From Embleya hyalina (GTDB taxonomy: Bacteria > Actinomycetota > Actinomycetes > Streptomycetales > Streptomycetaceae): DNA of 64,000 nucleotides. Of this stretch, positions 1-9,011 are shown piece by piece; the stretch's first letter is position 1, and each line of letters opens with the position of its first letter. Location of the stretch: assembly GCF_003967355.1 (NCBI RefSeq), contig NZ_BIFH01000014.1, positions 434,001 through 498,000 on the forward strand, in the 5' to 3' direction. The notes beneath the pieces are model-generated. The model was not told where the DNA came from, searched no databases, and was given only the letters and a program-made list of their open reading frames with translations. Position numbers and translations under genes: made by a program.

Positions 1-192
1 AAGGTGTTCACCCTGCCCGGCGTCGGCTCGATGCTGGTCGCCGACGTGGGCAACCGGGACCTGGTCAAGGTGCAGGGCGAGGTGATGCTCCTGGTGGCGA
101 TCGTGCTGTTCGTCGGCTTCCTGGTGGACATCGCCCAGCGGTTGATCGACCCGCGCCTGGCGGACGTTCGGGTCCGGGAGGTGACCGGATGA
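1..192 (+). CDS. Peptide/nickel-type ABC transporter permease (DppB-like), 3' end only
   Basis: Only the last 63 codons lie in the window; the reading frame is open at base 1, so the gene starts upstream. The visible part has a Leu-Pro-Gly-Val-Gly-Ser turn followed by one strongly hydrophobic segment (about residues 28-45) and a short tail containing Asp-Pro-Arg. That is how DppB/OppB-type permeases (BPD_transp_1 family) end. The stop codon overlaps the start of the next gene as ATGA at 189-192, so the two are translationally coupled. The partner genes downstream (permease-ATPase fusion and second ATPase) support the call. Confidence 0.8.
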   Translation, partial: KVFTLPGVGSMLVADVGNRDLVKVQGEVMLLVAIVLFVGFLVDIAQRLIDPRLADVRVREVTG

Positions 193-1940
193 GGGCGCGA
201 ATCGCCGTCATCGGTGTGCTGCGCGCGCTGTCGCGCGACCGCAACGGCCTGATCGGCGGCACCCTGGTCGCGATCCTGGTCGGCGCGGTGCTGCTGTCGC
301 TGGCGTGGACCCCGTACGACCCCACCGCCGTCGATCCGAACTCGCCCTGGCTGCTCCCGTTTTCGGACGGGCACGTGCTCGGGACGGACATGCTCGGGCG
401 GGACCAGTTCAGCCTGATCCTGGTCGGCTCCCGGGAGACACTGGTGATCGCGCTCGTCTCGGCGGGAATCGCCGCCGCGCTCGGCGTGCCGCTGGCGTTG
501 GCGGCGGCGCTCGGACCGCGCCGGTTCGCCGCCGGAGTGGTGCAACTGGTCGACGTGGCCATCGCGTTCCCGGCGCTGCTCACCGCGATGATCCTGGCCG
601 CCGTGTTCGGCGGATCGGTGTGGACCACGGCGAGCGCGATCGGCGTCGCGTTCGGGGTACACCTGGCCCGGATCGCCCGGGCCGAGATCGAGCGGGTGGC
701 CGGCACCGACTACGTCCTGGCCGCCGCCGCGAGCGGATCGAGCACGGGGCGCACCATCCGGCGGCACATCCTGCCCAACATCGCGCCGACCCTGCTGGTC
801 CAGCTCTCGCTGGTGATGGCGGTGGCCTCGCTGACCGAGGCGGCGCTGTCCTACCTCGGCTACGGCAGCCCCGCGCCCGCCGTGTCCTGGGGCCGGATCC
901 TGCACGACCAACAGCCCTACATCTCCGCCCGGCCGCTGCTCGTGGTCTGGCCCGGACTCGCCGTCGCGCTGACCGTGCTGGGCTTCAACCTGCTCGGCGA
1001 CGCGCTGCGGGACGCGACCGATCCGCGCCTGCGGCACGGGGGATCGGGGGCGGTCGCCAAGGCCGACGGCGAGCGCGCGGTGCGGGCGATTCGCCCGCCC
1101 GCCGCGGTCGCCGGCGCGCTCCTGGAGATCACCGACCTCACCATCCGGATCGCCGGCCGCACCGTGGTGGACGGCGTCGACCTGACCCTCGCGCCGGGCG
1201 AACGGCTCGGCCTGATCGGCGAGTCCGGCTCCGGCAAGTCGCTCACCGCGCTGGCCGTGCTCGGCCTGCTGCCCGAGGGCGCCGAGGCCACCGGCAGCAT
1301 CCGGCTCGACGGCGCCGAACTGCTCGGCCGCTCCGAGCGCGAACTCGCCCGAATCCGCGGCGATCGGGTCGCCATGGTCTTCCAGGAACCGCTCACCGCG
1401 CTCGACCCGACCATGCGCGTCGGCCGGCAGATCGCCGAACCGCTGCGCCTGCACCGGGGCATGACCCGCCGTCGGGCCGACGAGGCGGCGATCGAGCTGG
1501 CCGCGCGGGTGGGCCTGCCGGATCCGGCCGACCTGGTCCGGGCCCGGCCGCACCAGCTCTCCGGCGGGCAACGCCAGCGGGTGGGCATCGCGATCGCCCT
1601 GGCCTGTCGACCGGCGCTGCTGATCGCGGACGAGCCGACCACCGCGCTGGACGTGACCGTGCAGCGGGACATCCTCGCGCTGCTCGACGAGCAGGCCCGG
1701 GAGCAGGGCACCGCGCTGCTGTTCATCACGCACGACCTCGCGGTGGTGTCCTCGGTGAGCGATCGCGTCGCGGTGCTGCGCGGCGGGCGCACGGTCGAGC
1801 AGGGGCCGCTGGAGACGATCCTGCACGACCCGCGCGCGCCCTACACGCGCGCGCTCCTCGCCGCCGCGCGAGCGACGGCGTTCGCCCCGATCGAGGCGCC
1901 GGCCGAGATCCCCACCGACTCCGTGGAGGCCGCGTCGTGA
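189..1940 (+). CDS. Fused ABC permease/ATP-binding protein of a peptide/nickel-type importer (DppC-DppD fusion)
   Basis: A 583-residue protein joins two parts normally made separately. Residues 1 to about 285 are a DppC-like permease with an N-terminal membrane helix, the DMLGRD motif and an EAA-type coupling loop ending in RRHILPNIAPTLL. From about residue 310 follows a DppD-type ATPase: Walker A GESGSGKS near 344-351, LSGGQ signature near 457, Walker B LLIADEP near 478 and the switch histidine in FITHDLAVV near 513. The fusion fixes one permease and one ATPase half in a 1:1 ratio. This layout is known in actinobacteria. It overlaps both neighbours by 4 bases (ATGA, GTGA). The substrate (peptide, nickel or other) cannot be read from sequence; no binding-protein gene is in view. 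Confidence 0.93.
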   Translation: MRARIAVIGVLRALSRDRNGLIGGTLVAILVGAVLLSLAWTPYDPTAVDPNSPWLLPFSDGHVLGTDMLGRDQFSLILVGSRETLVIALVSAGIAAALGVPLALAAALGPRRFAAGVVQLVDVAIAFPALLTAMILAAVFGGSVWTTASAIGVAFGVHLARIARAEIERVAGTDYVLAAAASGSSTGRTIRRHILPNIAPTLLVQLSLVMAVASLTEAALSYLGYGSPAPAVSWGRILHDQQPYISARPLLVVWPGLAVALTVLGFNLLGDALRDATDPRLRHGGSGAVAKADGERAVRAIRPPAAVAGALLEITDLTIRIAGRTVVDGVDLTLAPGERLGLIGESGSGKSLTALAVLGLLPEGAEATGSIRLDGAELLGRSERELARIRGDRVAMVFQEPLTALDPTMRVGRQIAEPLRLHRGMTRRRADEAAIELAARVGLPDPADLVRARPHQLSGGQRQRVGIAIALACRPALLIADEPTTALDVTVQRDILALLDEQAREQGTALLFITHDLAVVSSVSDRVAVLRGGRTVEQGPLETILHDPRAPYTRALLAAARATAFAPIEAPAEIPTDSVEAAS

Positions 1941-2749
1941 CCGCGCCCGCCGTACTGCTGCGTGCCGAGGGCCTGACCCGGACCCATCGGCTGCCGCGTC
2001 GTTCGTTGTGGGCCCCACCCGGGCGGCGGTACGCGCTGCGCGGGGTGGATCTGACGCTGGCCGAGGGCGGCGCGCTCGGCGTGGTCGGCGAGTCCGGCGC
2101 GGGCAAATCCACCCTGATCCGGCTGCTGCTCGCCCTGGACCGGGCCGACGGCGGCACGATCCGCTACCGCGACCGCGAGGTCCGTCCCGGGCCGGCCCGC
2201 ACCCTGGCCTGGTTCCGGCGCGAGGTGCAGATCGTGCTCCAGGACCCGATGAGCTCGCTCGACCCCCGCGCGCGCGTGCGCGACATCGTGGCCGAACCGC
2301 TCGAATGCCTGGGCGTCGCCGGCGACCACGACGCGCGGGTGGACGAGGTACTGGCCGCGGTCGGTCTGGACCCCGACACCCGCGACCGGTACCCGCACGA
2401 GTTCTCCGGCGGCCAGCGGCAACGCGTCGCCATCGCCCGAGCCCTCGCCCCCGATCCGCGCGTGCTGGTCGCCGACGAGCCGGTCAGCGCGCTCGACGTG
2501 TCCGTCCGGGCGCAGATCCTCGACCTGCTCGGCGACCTCAGGACCCGGCTCGGCCTGTCCCTCGTGCTGGTCTCGCACGACCTCGGCGTGGTGCAGCACC
2601 TGTGCGACGAGGTCCTGGTCCTGAAGGCGGGCGAGGCCGTGGAGTCCGGCCCGACGGCGCGGGTCCTGGGCGACCCGAGCCACGCGTACACCCGGGACCT
2701 GCTCGCGGCGATCCCCACGCTGCCCGCGCCGAGGGCGTCGGTCGTGTAG
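1937..2749 (+). CDS. Peptide/nickel-type ABC transporter ATP-binding protein (DppF-like)
   Basis: This 270-residue second ATPase of the importer starts at GTG 1937, inside the stop of the fusion gene (GTGA). It has Walker A GESGAGKS near residue 52, the Q-loop VLQDPMSSLDPR, the signature FSGGQRQRVAIARAL, Walker B VLVADEP and the switch histidine in VLVSHDLGVV. The C-terminal HAYTRDLLAAIP stretch is the oligopeptide ABC C-terminal (oligo_HPY) region, so this is the DppF-type half that pairs with the DppD half. Open frame extends far upstream, but that part is out-of-frame shadow of the fusion gene. The XDH genes begin 72 bases later on the same strand. Confidence 0.93.
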   Translation: MTAPAVLLRAEGLTRTHRLPRRSLWAPPGRRYALRGVDLTLAEGGALGVVGESGAGKSTLIRLLLALDRADGGTIRYRDREVRPGPARTLAWFRREVQIVLQDPMSSLDPRARVRDIVAEPLECLGVAGDHDARVDEVLAAVGLDPDTRDRYPHEFSGGQRQRVAIARALAPDPRVLVADEPVSALDVSVRAQILDLLGDLRTRLGLSLVLVSHDLGVVQHLCDEVLVLKAGEAVESGPTARVLGDPSHAYTRDLLAAIPTLPAPRASVV

Positions 2750-2821
2750 CGCGCGCGGCGGGCGGGTAGCAGCGCTGATCCCGGGTCGGCACGGCTCGGG
2801 TGCGCCCACCCCGGAGGGACC

Positions 2822-3304
2822 ATGTCGATCGAGCCCGCCGCCGACGAAGTCGAACTGCGGGTCAACGGCGACCCGCGCCGGATCCGCGTCGACCCGCGCG
2901 TCACCCTGCTGGACGCGCTGCGCGACGAGTTCGGGCTGACCGGCCCGAAGAAGGGCTGCGACCTCGGCCAGTGCGGCAGTTGTACCGTGCTGCTCGACGG
3001 TCGCCGGATCACCTCGTGCCTGACCTTCGCGGTGATGCACGACGGACGCGAGGTGACCACGATCGAGGGCCTGGGCGGGGATCCCGAGGGTGAGTTGCAC
3101 CCCGTACAGCGGGCGTTCGTGGACCACGACGCGTTCCAGTGCGGCTTTTGCACCCCCGGGCAGATCATGGCCGCGGTCGCGCTGCTCGACGAGGGCCACG
3201 CCGGGGACGACGACGAGATCCGCGAGTGGATGAGCGGCAACCTGTGCCGGTGCGCCGCGTACCCGAACATCGTCACGGCGATCGCCGCCGCGGCCGGGCG
3301 GTGA
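2822..3304 (+). CDS. Xanthine dehydrogenase family, 2Fe-2S small subunit
   Basis: This 160-residue iron-sulfur subunit belongs to a molybdenum hydroxylase. It carries an N-terminal plant-ferredoxin-type cluster site (GCDLGQCGSCTVLLDG, about residues 45-60) and a C-terminal helical domain with the second cluster (CGFCTPGQIM near 107 and GNLCRC near 140). All eight cysteines expected for two [2Fe-2S] clusters are present. The length is normal for the separate small subunit (CoxS/XdhC/NdhA type). ATG 2822 follows a GGAGGG ribosome site. It is first of three overlapping genes. The electrons it receives from the Mo subunit pass on to FAD in the next protein. Confidence 0.95.
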   Translation: MSIEPAADEVELRVNGDPRRIRVDPRVTLLDALRDEFGLTGPKKGCDLGQCGSCTVLLDGRRITSCLTFAVMHDGREVTTIEGLGGDPEGELHPVQRAFVDHDAFQCGFCTPGQIMAAVALLDEGHAGDDDEIREWMSGNLCRCAAYPNIVTAIAAAAGR

Positions 3305-4299
3305 CCGCGATGCGCCCCTTCACCTACACCCGTCCGGACGAACCCGCGCACGCCTGGGCCGAGCTGGGCCCGGACGCGATGTACATCGCCGGCGGCACCA
3401 ACCTCGTCGACCTGATGAAGTGCGGCGTGGCCGGCCCCGCCCGGTTGGTCGACATCGGCGGGCTGCCGCTGGGCGGGATCGGGTCGGACGGCGACACGCT
3501 CCGGATCGGCGCCCTGGTCCGCAACAGCGACCTGGCCGCGCACCCGGTGGTGTCCGAGCGCCTGCCCGTGCTCGCCCAGGCCCTGCTCGCCGGCGCCTCG
3601 CCGCAACTGCGCAACCTCGCCACACTCGGCGGCAACCTGATGCAGCGCACCCGGTGCGGCTACTTCCGCGACCCGTCGATGCCGTGCAACAAGCGGCTGC
3701 CGGAGAGCGGCTGCGCGGCGCTGGACGGCGACCACCGGGGCCACGCGGTGCTCGGGACGAGCGAGCGGTGCATCGCCACCCACCCGTCCGACCTCGCGGT
3801 GGCGCTGCTCGCGCTGGGCGCCCGGGTACGGATCGACGGACCCGGCGGCCCGCGCGTGGAGCCGATCGACGCCTTCCATCTGCCCCCGGGGGACACCCCC
3901 GAGCGGGAGACCACGCTCGCGCACGGCGAGTTGATCACCGGGGTCGAGGTGCCGCTGACGGCACTGGGTGCCCGTTCGCACTACCTCAAGGTGCGTGAGC
4001 GGGCCTCGTTCGCGTTCGCGATGTGCTCGGTGGCGGTCGCCCTGGACGTCCGCGAGGGCACCGTTCGTGACGCCCGGATTGTGCTCGGCGGTGTGGCGAC
4101 CACGCCGTGGCGGGCGGGCGCGGCCGAGACCGCGCTGATCGGCGCACCGCCGGGCACCGCCGCGTTCGCCCGGGCGGGGGAGGCGGCCACCGAGGGCGCC
4201 CGGCCGCTGCGGGACAACGGGTACAAGGTCGAACTCATCCGTCGCGTCGTCGCCCGCGCGCTGACCACGCTGACCACCGTGGAAGGGGACCGCGGATGA
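3301..4299 (+). CDS. Xanthine dehydrogenase family, FAD-binding medium subunit
   Basis: This 332-residue flavoprotein subunit starts at GTG 3301 in a GTGA overlap with the small subunit; ATG 3310 is an alternative. The FAD_binding_5 domain is recognisable from IAGGTNLVDLM near residue 30 and LATLGGNLMQRTRCGYF near residue 106, followed by the CO-dehydrogenase flavoprotein C-terminal domain. In the three-subunit enzyme it takes electrons from the 2Fe-2S clusters and reduces NAD+ or another acceptor. A Cys-rich stretch (RTRCGYFRDPSMPC) follows the Gly-Gly loop, a feature of the CoxM/4-hydroxybenzoyl-CoA reductase branch. The gene ends in an ATGA overlap with the large subunit. Confidence 0.93.
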   Translation: MTAMRPFTYTRPDEPAHAWAELGPDAMYIAGGTNLVDLMKCGVAGPARLVDIGGLPLGGIGSDGDTLRIGALVRNSDLAAHPVVSERLPVLAQALLAGASPQLRNLATLGGNLMQRTRCGYFRDPSMPCNKRLPESGCAALDGDHRGHAVLGTSERCIATHPSDLAVALLALGARVRIDGPGGPRVEPIDAFHLPPGDTPERETTLAHGELITGVEVPLTALGARSHYLKVRERASFAFAMCSVAVALDVREGTVRDARIVLGGVATTPWRAGAAETALIGAPPGTAAFARAGEAATEGARPLRDNGYKVELIRRVVARALTTLTTVEGDRG

Positions 4300-6503
4300 G
4301 CCCGGAGGATCCGTGGATCGGCCGCCCCCAGGCGCGGGTGGACGGTCCGGTCAAGGTCACCGGTACCGCGATGTACACCGGCGACGTGGCCCTGCCCCAT
4401 CTCGCCCACGCCGTGCTGCTGCAGAGCACCGTCGCCAAGGGCCGGATCCTCGGGACGGACGTCGCCGCCGCCGAGCGCGCACCGGGCGTGCTGGCGGTGT
4501 GCGCATCCGACGGCTCGCTGGGCATCGGCCCGGTGGCGTCCTACTACTCGGCGGACAACGGGCCGATGGGCGACGGCCGTACACCGCTGTCCGACGCGGT
4601 GATCCACCACCACGGGCAACATGTCGCGATGGTGGTCGCGGAGTCCCGGGAGCAGGCGTGCGCCGGCGCCGAGCTGATCCGGGTGCGCTATCGCGAACAG
4701 GCGCCGCTGGCGCGGATCGAGGACGCGATCCCGCAGACCCCGCCGGGCCGCGAGGACGTGGTCCGGGGCGACCTGACCACGGGCCTGGCGGTGGCCGACG
4801 CGACGGTCGAGGCGTACTACGAGACCCCGCCGCAGCACATGAACCCGATGGAGCCGTGCGCCACCACCGCGCGCTGGACGGGCAATCGGCTCACCGTCCA
4901 CGACTCGACGCAGCACGTCTTCGGGGTACGGGCGGCGCTGGCCGAGGCATTCGGGCTGCGGCCCGAGGACGTTCGGGTGTTGTCCGGCTTCGTCGGCGGC
5001 GGCTTCGGCAGCAAGGGCACGGTGTGGCCGCACGTGTTGCTGGCCGCGGCGGCGGCGCGGCTGGTCGGCCGACCGGTGCGCCTCGCGCTCACCCGGCCGC
5101 AGATGTTCACCTCGTGCGGCGTGCGCCCGCCCACCCGGCAGCGGGTGGTGCTCGGCGCGCGGCGGGACGGCCGGTTGACCGCGATCGCCCACGACGGCAC
5201 CACGGCGACGTCCTTCGGGGAGAACGTGGTGGAGAACACCGGCGGGACGACCGCGATGTTGTACGCCTGCCCGAACGTGACGATCCGTCAGCGCATCGTG
5301 CGGCTCGACATGCAGGCGCCGACCTTCCAGCGTGCGCCGGGCCGGGCCCCGGGATCGTTCGCGCTGGAGTCGGCCCTGGACGAGTTGGCGCACGAACTGG
5401 GGGTCGATCCGCTCGAGTTGCGGCTGCGCAATCACGCCGACACCGATCCCTCGTCGGGTCGACCGTGGTCGAGCAAACACCTGCGCGAGTGTTACCGCCT
5501 GGGCGCCGAGCGGTTCGGCTGGGACCCGGACGACCGTACGCCGGGCACCCGTCGCGACGGCGACGTGCTGATCGGCAGCGGGATGGCGAGCGCGACGCAC
5601 GAGATGGACCCGGGACCGGCCGCGGCCTACGCCGAACTGCGGGTCGACGGCACCGCCGTGGTGGGCGTCGCCTCGCACGAGATCGGCACCGGCACGTACA
5701 CCGTCTTCGCCCAGATCGCCGCCGACGTGCTGGGCGTCGGGCCGGACCGCGTCTTCGTGCGGCTCGGCGACACCGAACTGCCGGAGGCGCCGCCATCGAT
5801 CGGCTCACAGACCGTGGCCTACGTCGGCCCCGCGATCCGGCGGGCCTGCGAGGCGGTGCGCGACGACCTGCTGGCGGGCGCCCTGGCCGACCCCGAATCG
5901 CCGCTGTACGGGCGGGAGATCGGCACGATCGAGTTCGGCGGGGACACGTTCGTGGGTGAGCTGTCCCGGATCGGCTCGCCGTCGATCTCGGCGATCGGCC
6001 ATGCCCATCCGGACGCCGGATCGCCCTACGCCGTGCACTCGTTCGGCGCCCAGTTCGCCGAGGTCGCGGTGGACGCGCGGACGGGGACCGTGCGGGTGCG
6101 GCGGATGGTCGGCGCGTTCGACATCGGCCGGGTGATCAATCCGCGCACGGCGCGCGGCCAACTCGTCGGCGGGATGACCTTCGGTCTGGCCCAGGCGTTG
6201 ATGGAGGCGACCACGATCGACCCGCGCCGGGGGCACGTGGTCGAACCCCACCTGGCGGGCTACCACCTGCCGACGAACGCCGATGTCGGCGCGCTCGACG
6301 TGCTGTTCGTGGACGTCCCGGACCCGCACATCGGCGACGTCGGCGCGCGGGGCGCGGGCGAGATCGGCGTGGTCGGCGCGGCGGCGGCGATCGCCAACGC
6401 GGTCTTCCACGCGACGGGGGTGCGGGTGCGGACGTTGCCGATCACGCCGGACCGGGTGGTGACGGCCGGATCAGGGCTGGGGTGGGGGGACTTCGGCGGG
6501 TGA
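4296..6503 (+). CDS. Xanthine dehydrogenase family, molybdopterin-binding large subunit
   Basis: This 735-residue catalytic subunit starts at ATG 4296 (ATGA overlap). It shows the N-terminal a/b hammerhead (RVDGPVKVTGTAMYTGDV), the cofactor loop GFVGGGFGSKG near residue 232, RAPGRAPGS near 346 and the C-terminal GARGAGEIG near 682, whose Glu is the usual catalytic base. The substrate is not deducible: aldehyde or purine oxidases of this family share these motifs. Xanthine oxidases have an Arg and Glu pair that cannot be assigned safely here. The position behind an ABC importer suggests, without proving, that transporter and enzyme serve one substrate. Its last 33 bases overlap the 3' end of the opposing kinase gene. 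Confidence 0.93.
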   Translation: MSPEDPWIGRPQARVDGPVKVTGTAMYTGDVALPHLAHAVLLQSTVAKGRILGTDVAAAERAPGVLAVCASDGSLGIGPVASYYSADNGPMGDGRTPLSDAVIHHHGQHVAMVVAESREQACAGAELIRVRYREQAPLARIEDAIPQTPPGREDVVRGDLTTGLAVADATVEAYYETPPQHMNPMEPCATTARWTGNRLTVHDSTQHVFGVRAALAEAFGLRPEDVRVLSGFVGGGFGSKGTVWPHVLLAAAAARLVGRPVRLALTRPQMFTSCGVRPPTRQRVVLGARRDGRLTAIAHDGTTATSFGENVVENTGGTTAMLYACPNVTIRQRIVRLDMQAPTFQRAPGRAPGSFALESALDELAHELGVDPLELRLRNHADTDPSSGRPWSSKHLRECYRLGAERFGWDPDDRTPGTRRDGDVLIGSGMASATHEMDPGPAAAYAELRVDGTAVVGVASHEIGTGTYTVFAQIAADVLGVGPDRVFVRLGDTELPEAPPSIGSQTVAYVGPAIRRACEAVRDDLLAGALADPESPLYGREIGTIEFGGDTFVGELSRIGSPSISAIGHAHPDAGSPYAVHSFGAQFAEVAVDARTGTVRVRRMVGAFDIGRVINPRTARGQLVGGMTFGLAQALMEATTIDPRRGHVVEPHLAGYHLPTNADVGALDVLFVDVPDPHIGDVGARGAGEIGVVGAAAAIANAVFHATGVRVRTLPITPDRVVTAGSGLGWGDFGG

Positions 6504-8171
6504 CCGGGGTTTCCCGCCGCGGCCCGCCGACCGGCGCTCGGACGCGCTCTCGAGCCCGGGTCGTTCGGCTTCGGGTCGTTCGGCTTCGGTGTCGGGCCGC
6601 TCGGCCGCCGGGAGGGTGAGAACGATACGGGTGCCGGCGGTGTACTCGGGGTCCAACCCGATCGTGCCGCCGTGGAATTCGACGATCTTCTTGCACATCG
6701 CCAGGCCCATGCCGTTGCCCGGATATGCCTCGCGGGTGTGCAGGCGCTGGAATATCACGAAGATGCGATCCGCCTGGGACGGATCTATGCCGATGCCGTC
6801 GTCGGTCACCGAGATCCGCCACATCCCGTCCGCGGCCTCGGTCTCGGCCTCGACCGAGACCCGGACCGGCCGATCCGGCTTGCGGAACTTCACCGCGTTG
6901 GCGATCAGGTTCTGCACGACCAGGGAGAGCTGGGTGCGGTCGCCGCGCACGGTGGGCAGCGGCGTGCGCCGGACCTCGGCGTGCGCGTCCCGGATGGCCA
7001 GGTCCAGATCGCCGATCACCGTCTCGTACACGGCGTTCAGGTCCACCGATGCCTCGGTGGCCGGACCGCGGCCCATCCGGGAGAACGCGAGCAGGTCGTC
7101 GATCAGGGTCTGCATCCGCACCGCGCCGTCCACCGCGAAGTCGAGGTAGCGGTCGGCCCGTTCGTCCAACTGCCCGTGGTACCGCCGGTCCAGCAGGCGG
7201 CAGAAGCTCGCGATCTTGCGCAGCGGCTCCTGGAGGTCGTGCGAGGCGACGTAGGCGAACTGCTCCAGGTCGGCGTTGGACCGGCGCAGTTCGGTGGCCT
7301 GCTCGTCCAGGCGATGCCGGGCGTCGTCGGAGAACGCCAACTCGTCGGCCAGTCGGCGGCGCATCGCCTCCATCGCGTGGGCCAACGCGCGCAGGTCGGC
7401 GGGGCCGGTGGGGATGATCTCGTGCCGGAAGTCGCCCCGGGCCACCGCGTTGGCGTCCGCCACCAGTCGGCTCATCGGCCGGGTCACGCCGTGCCGCAAT
7501 CCGGCGAACACCATGATCGCGCCGCCGGCGACCACCAGCGCTATCCCGCTGAACACCCAGGTGCGCAGGTCGCGGACGTCCTGGAGGTCGGCCCTGGCGC
7601 TGTCGCGCTGCCGCTGGAGGCGGTGCTGCTGCGCGAGGGTGGCGATGCGCAGCGCCGGGTAGGCGGAGGTGTCGGCGACGGCCGCGCGCACCTCCGCCGG
7701 CGGCTCGCTCCCGGGCGGGACGGCGAGCGCGGGCCGGACCACCCGGTCCTGCCACGCCCGCGCCCGCTCCTGCACCACCCGCAGTTCGTCGCGCGCGGTC
7801 GGGTCGTCGCGAAACAACTCGCGCAGTACGGCGGCCTGCTCCTGCTCGGTGGCGCGGCCCGTGGCGTAGCCGTCCAGAAGCGAGGCGTCGCCGGTCCACA
7901 CATAGCCGCGCACCGCGGCGTCCTGGTCGGCGTACGCCGTCTCCAGGCGCACCGCGGCGATCAGTGCCGGCGAACTGTGGTCCACCAGCCGTCCGTTCAC
8001 CGAGGTGGAGTGCGAGAACACCCACGCGCCGAGCGCGGCGAGCAGGGCCGATACGACCAGTGTCGTGGCGACCCCGACGAGCAGCCAACGTCTGGTGTCC
8101 CAGCCGTGCCGCCGGGTTCCGATCCCCGGCGCCCCCGACCCGGCGCCGACCGCCTCGTGTCGCTCCACCAC
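6471..8171 (-). CDS. CHASE3-domain sensor histidine kinase
   Basis: This 566-residue membrane kinase has a TM helix (about residues 29-51), an extracytoplasmic CHASE3 sensor domain, a second TM helix (about 205-225), a HAMP linker and a phytochrome-type HisKA domain with YVASHDLQEPLRKI (phospho-acceptor His311). The HATPase domain has N box NLIANAVKF near 419, G1 DDGIGID near 453 and G2 GNGMGLAMCKKIV near 482. The C-terminal 45 residues are low-complexity (repeated AERP) and overlap the XDH gene by 33 bases convergently. The chosen start is GTG 8171, preceded by GGGGAC. No response-regulator gene is adjacent, so it is an orphan kinase in this window and its signal is unknown. Confidence 0.92.
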   Translation of the reverse strand: MVERHEAVGAGSGAPGIGTRRHGWDTRRWLLVGVATTLVVSALLAALGAWVFSHSTSVNGRLVDHSSPALIAAVRLETAYADQDAAVRGYVWTGDASLLDGYATGRATEQEQAAVLRELFRDDPTARDELRVVQERARAWQDRVVRPALAVPPGSEPPAEVRAAVADTSAYPALRIATLAQQHRLQRQRDSARADLQDVRDLRTWVFSGIALVVAGGAIMVFAGLRHGVTRPMSRLVADANAVARGDFRHEIIPTGPADLRALAHAMEAMRRRLADELAFSDDARHRLDEQATELRRSNADLEQFAYVASHDLQEPLRKIASFCRLLDRRYHGQLDERADRYLDFAVDGAVRMQTLIDDLLAFSRMGRGPATEASVDLNAVYETVIGDLDLAIRDAHAEVRRTPLPTVRGDRTQLSLVVQNLIANAVKFRKPDRPVRVSVEAETEAADGMWRISVTDDGIGIDPSQADRIFVIFQRLHTREAYPGNGMGLAMCKKIVEFHGGTIGLDPEYTAGTRIVLTLPAAERPDTEAERPEAERPGLESASERRSAGRGGKPRSPAEVPPPQP

Positions 8172-8283
8172 ACCGTCCCCATCGTGCCCATCGCGCCGAG
8201 CCCGCCGGCGGCGGGCCGGACATCGTGCGAGGACCGATACCTGCCCGAAACGGCGATCTTTGCACCTGCCGAGCGACGGCGGA

Positions 8284-8790
8284 TCAGGCGCCGGTGGAGG
8301 ACCCCGGCCGGGCGATCATCAAGACGGTCACGGTGGCCCACAGCAGGTTGAACACGCCGGTGAGCATGCCCAGCCGCACGGTGGCGCGGTGGAAGGGGGA
8401 CAGCGGATCGGGGGCCGCGGTCGTGGCCGCGGTCGTCCCGCCGTCCGGCGTCCCGACGTCGGCCAGCAGCGCGCTCTGTCGCGGCAGCACCGCCAACCCG
8501 AGGACCGCGGCGGCGATCGCGGTCAACACCATCGACACGATCAACCACGCGTCCCCCACCACGTCCATCTGCAGGGCGACCCCCAACCCGAAGACCGGCA
8601 CCACCACGCCGACGACCGCGTAGACCCGACAGGTGCGGTGCAGCCCGCGCACCACCGCCGCGGCCCGCCCGTCCGCCGGATCGGCCCGCGCCTGCCGGAC
8701 GGCGGGCGGGAACATACTCGCGGCAACGGTCACCGGCCCGACCGCCAAGATCGCGGCAAGCACATGTACGGCAAGCAGAAACTTCGTCAC
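8284..8790 (-). CDS. Small integral membrane protein, DUF2269-like
   Basis: A 168-residue protein with four hydrophobic segments (about residues 4-24, 55-78, 81-104 and 140-160) and few catalytic-looking residues. The opening helix with a His-x-Leu motif (KFLLAVHVLAAI) and the spacing of helices resemble DUF2269-type predicted membrane proteins of actinobacteria. A Thr/Ala-rich loop lies between helices 3 and 4. GTG 8790 is the first usable start. It is followed after 112 bases by the histidine kinase on the same strand, so the two could be co-transcribed, but no functional link is known. Confidence 0.75.
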   Translation of the reverse strand: MTKFLLAVHVLAAILAVGPVTVAASMFPPAVRQARADPADGRAAAVVRGLHRTCRVYAVVGVVVPVFGLGVALQMDVVGDAWLIVSMVLTAIAAAVLGLAVLPRQSALLADVGTPDGGTTAATTAAPDPLSPFHRATVRLGMLTGVFNLLWATVTVLMIARPGSSTGA

Positions 8791-9011
8791 CAGCCGAGGC
8801 TAAAACCCGCCCGAAGCCCGCACGAGTGGCAACGGTGCCGGCCACCAACGGATTATCGCCAAGGGCTGCCGCGCCGTCGTCGCGTGCGACGCGTCGACCG
8901 CCGCGGTCGAAATCCGGGGGTTCGCGGACGCGAGGGCGGGTGGCGGGTGACAGTGGAGGGACCGGGGCACCTCGGGTGCTCCGCGTGCCCGGGGAGAGGG
9001 GTCGGTGGGTC

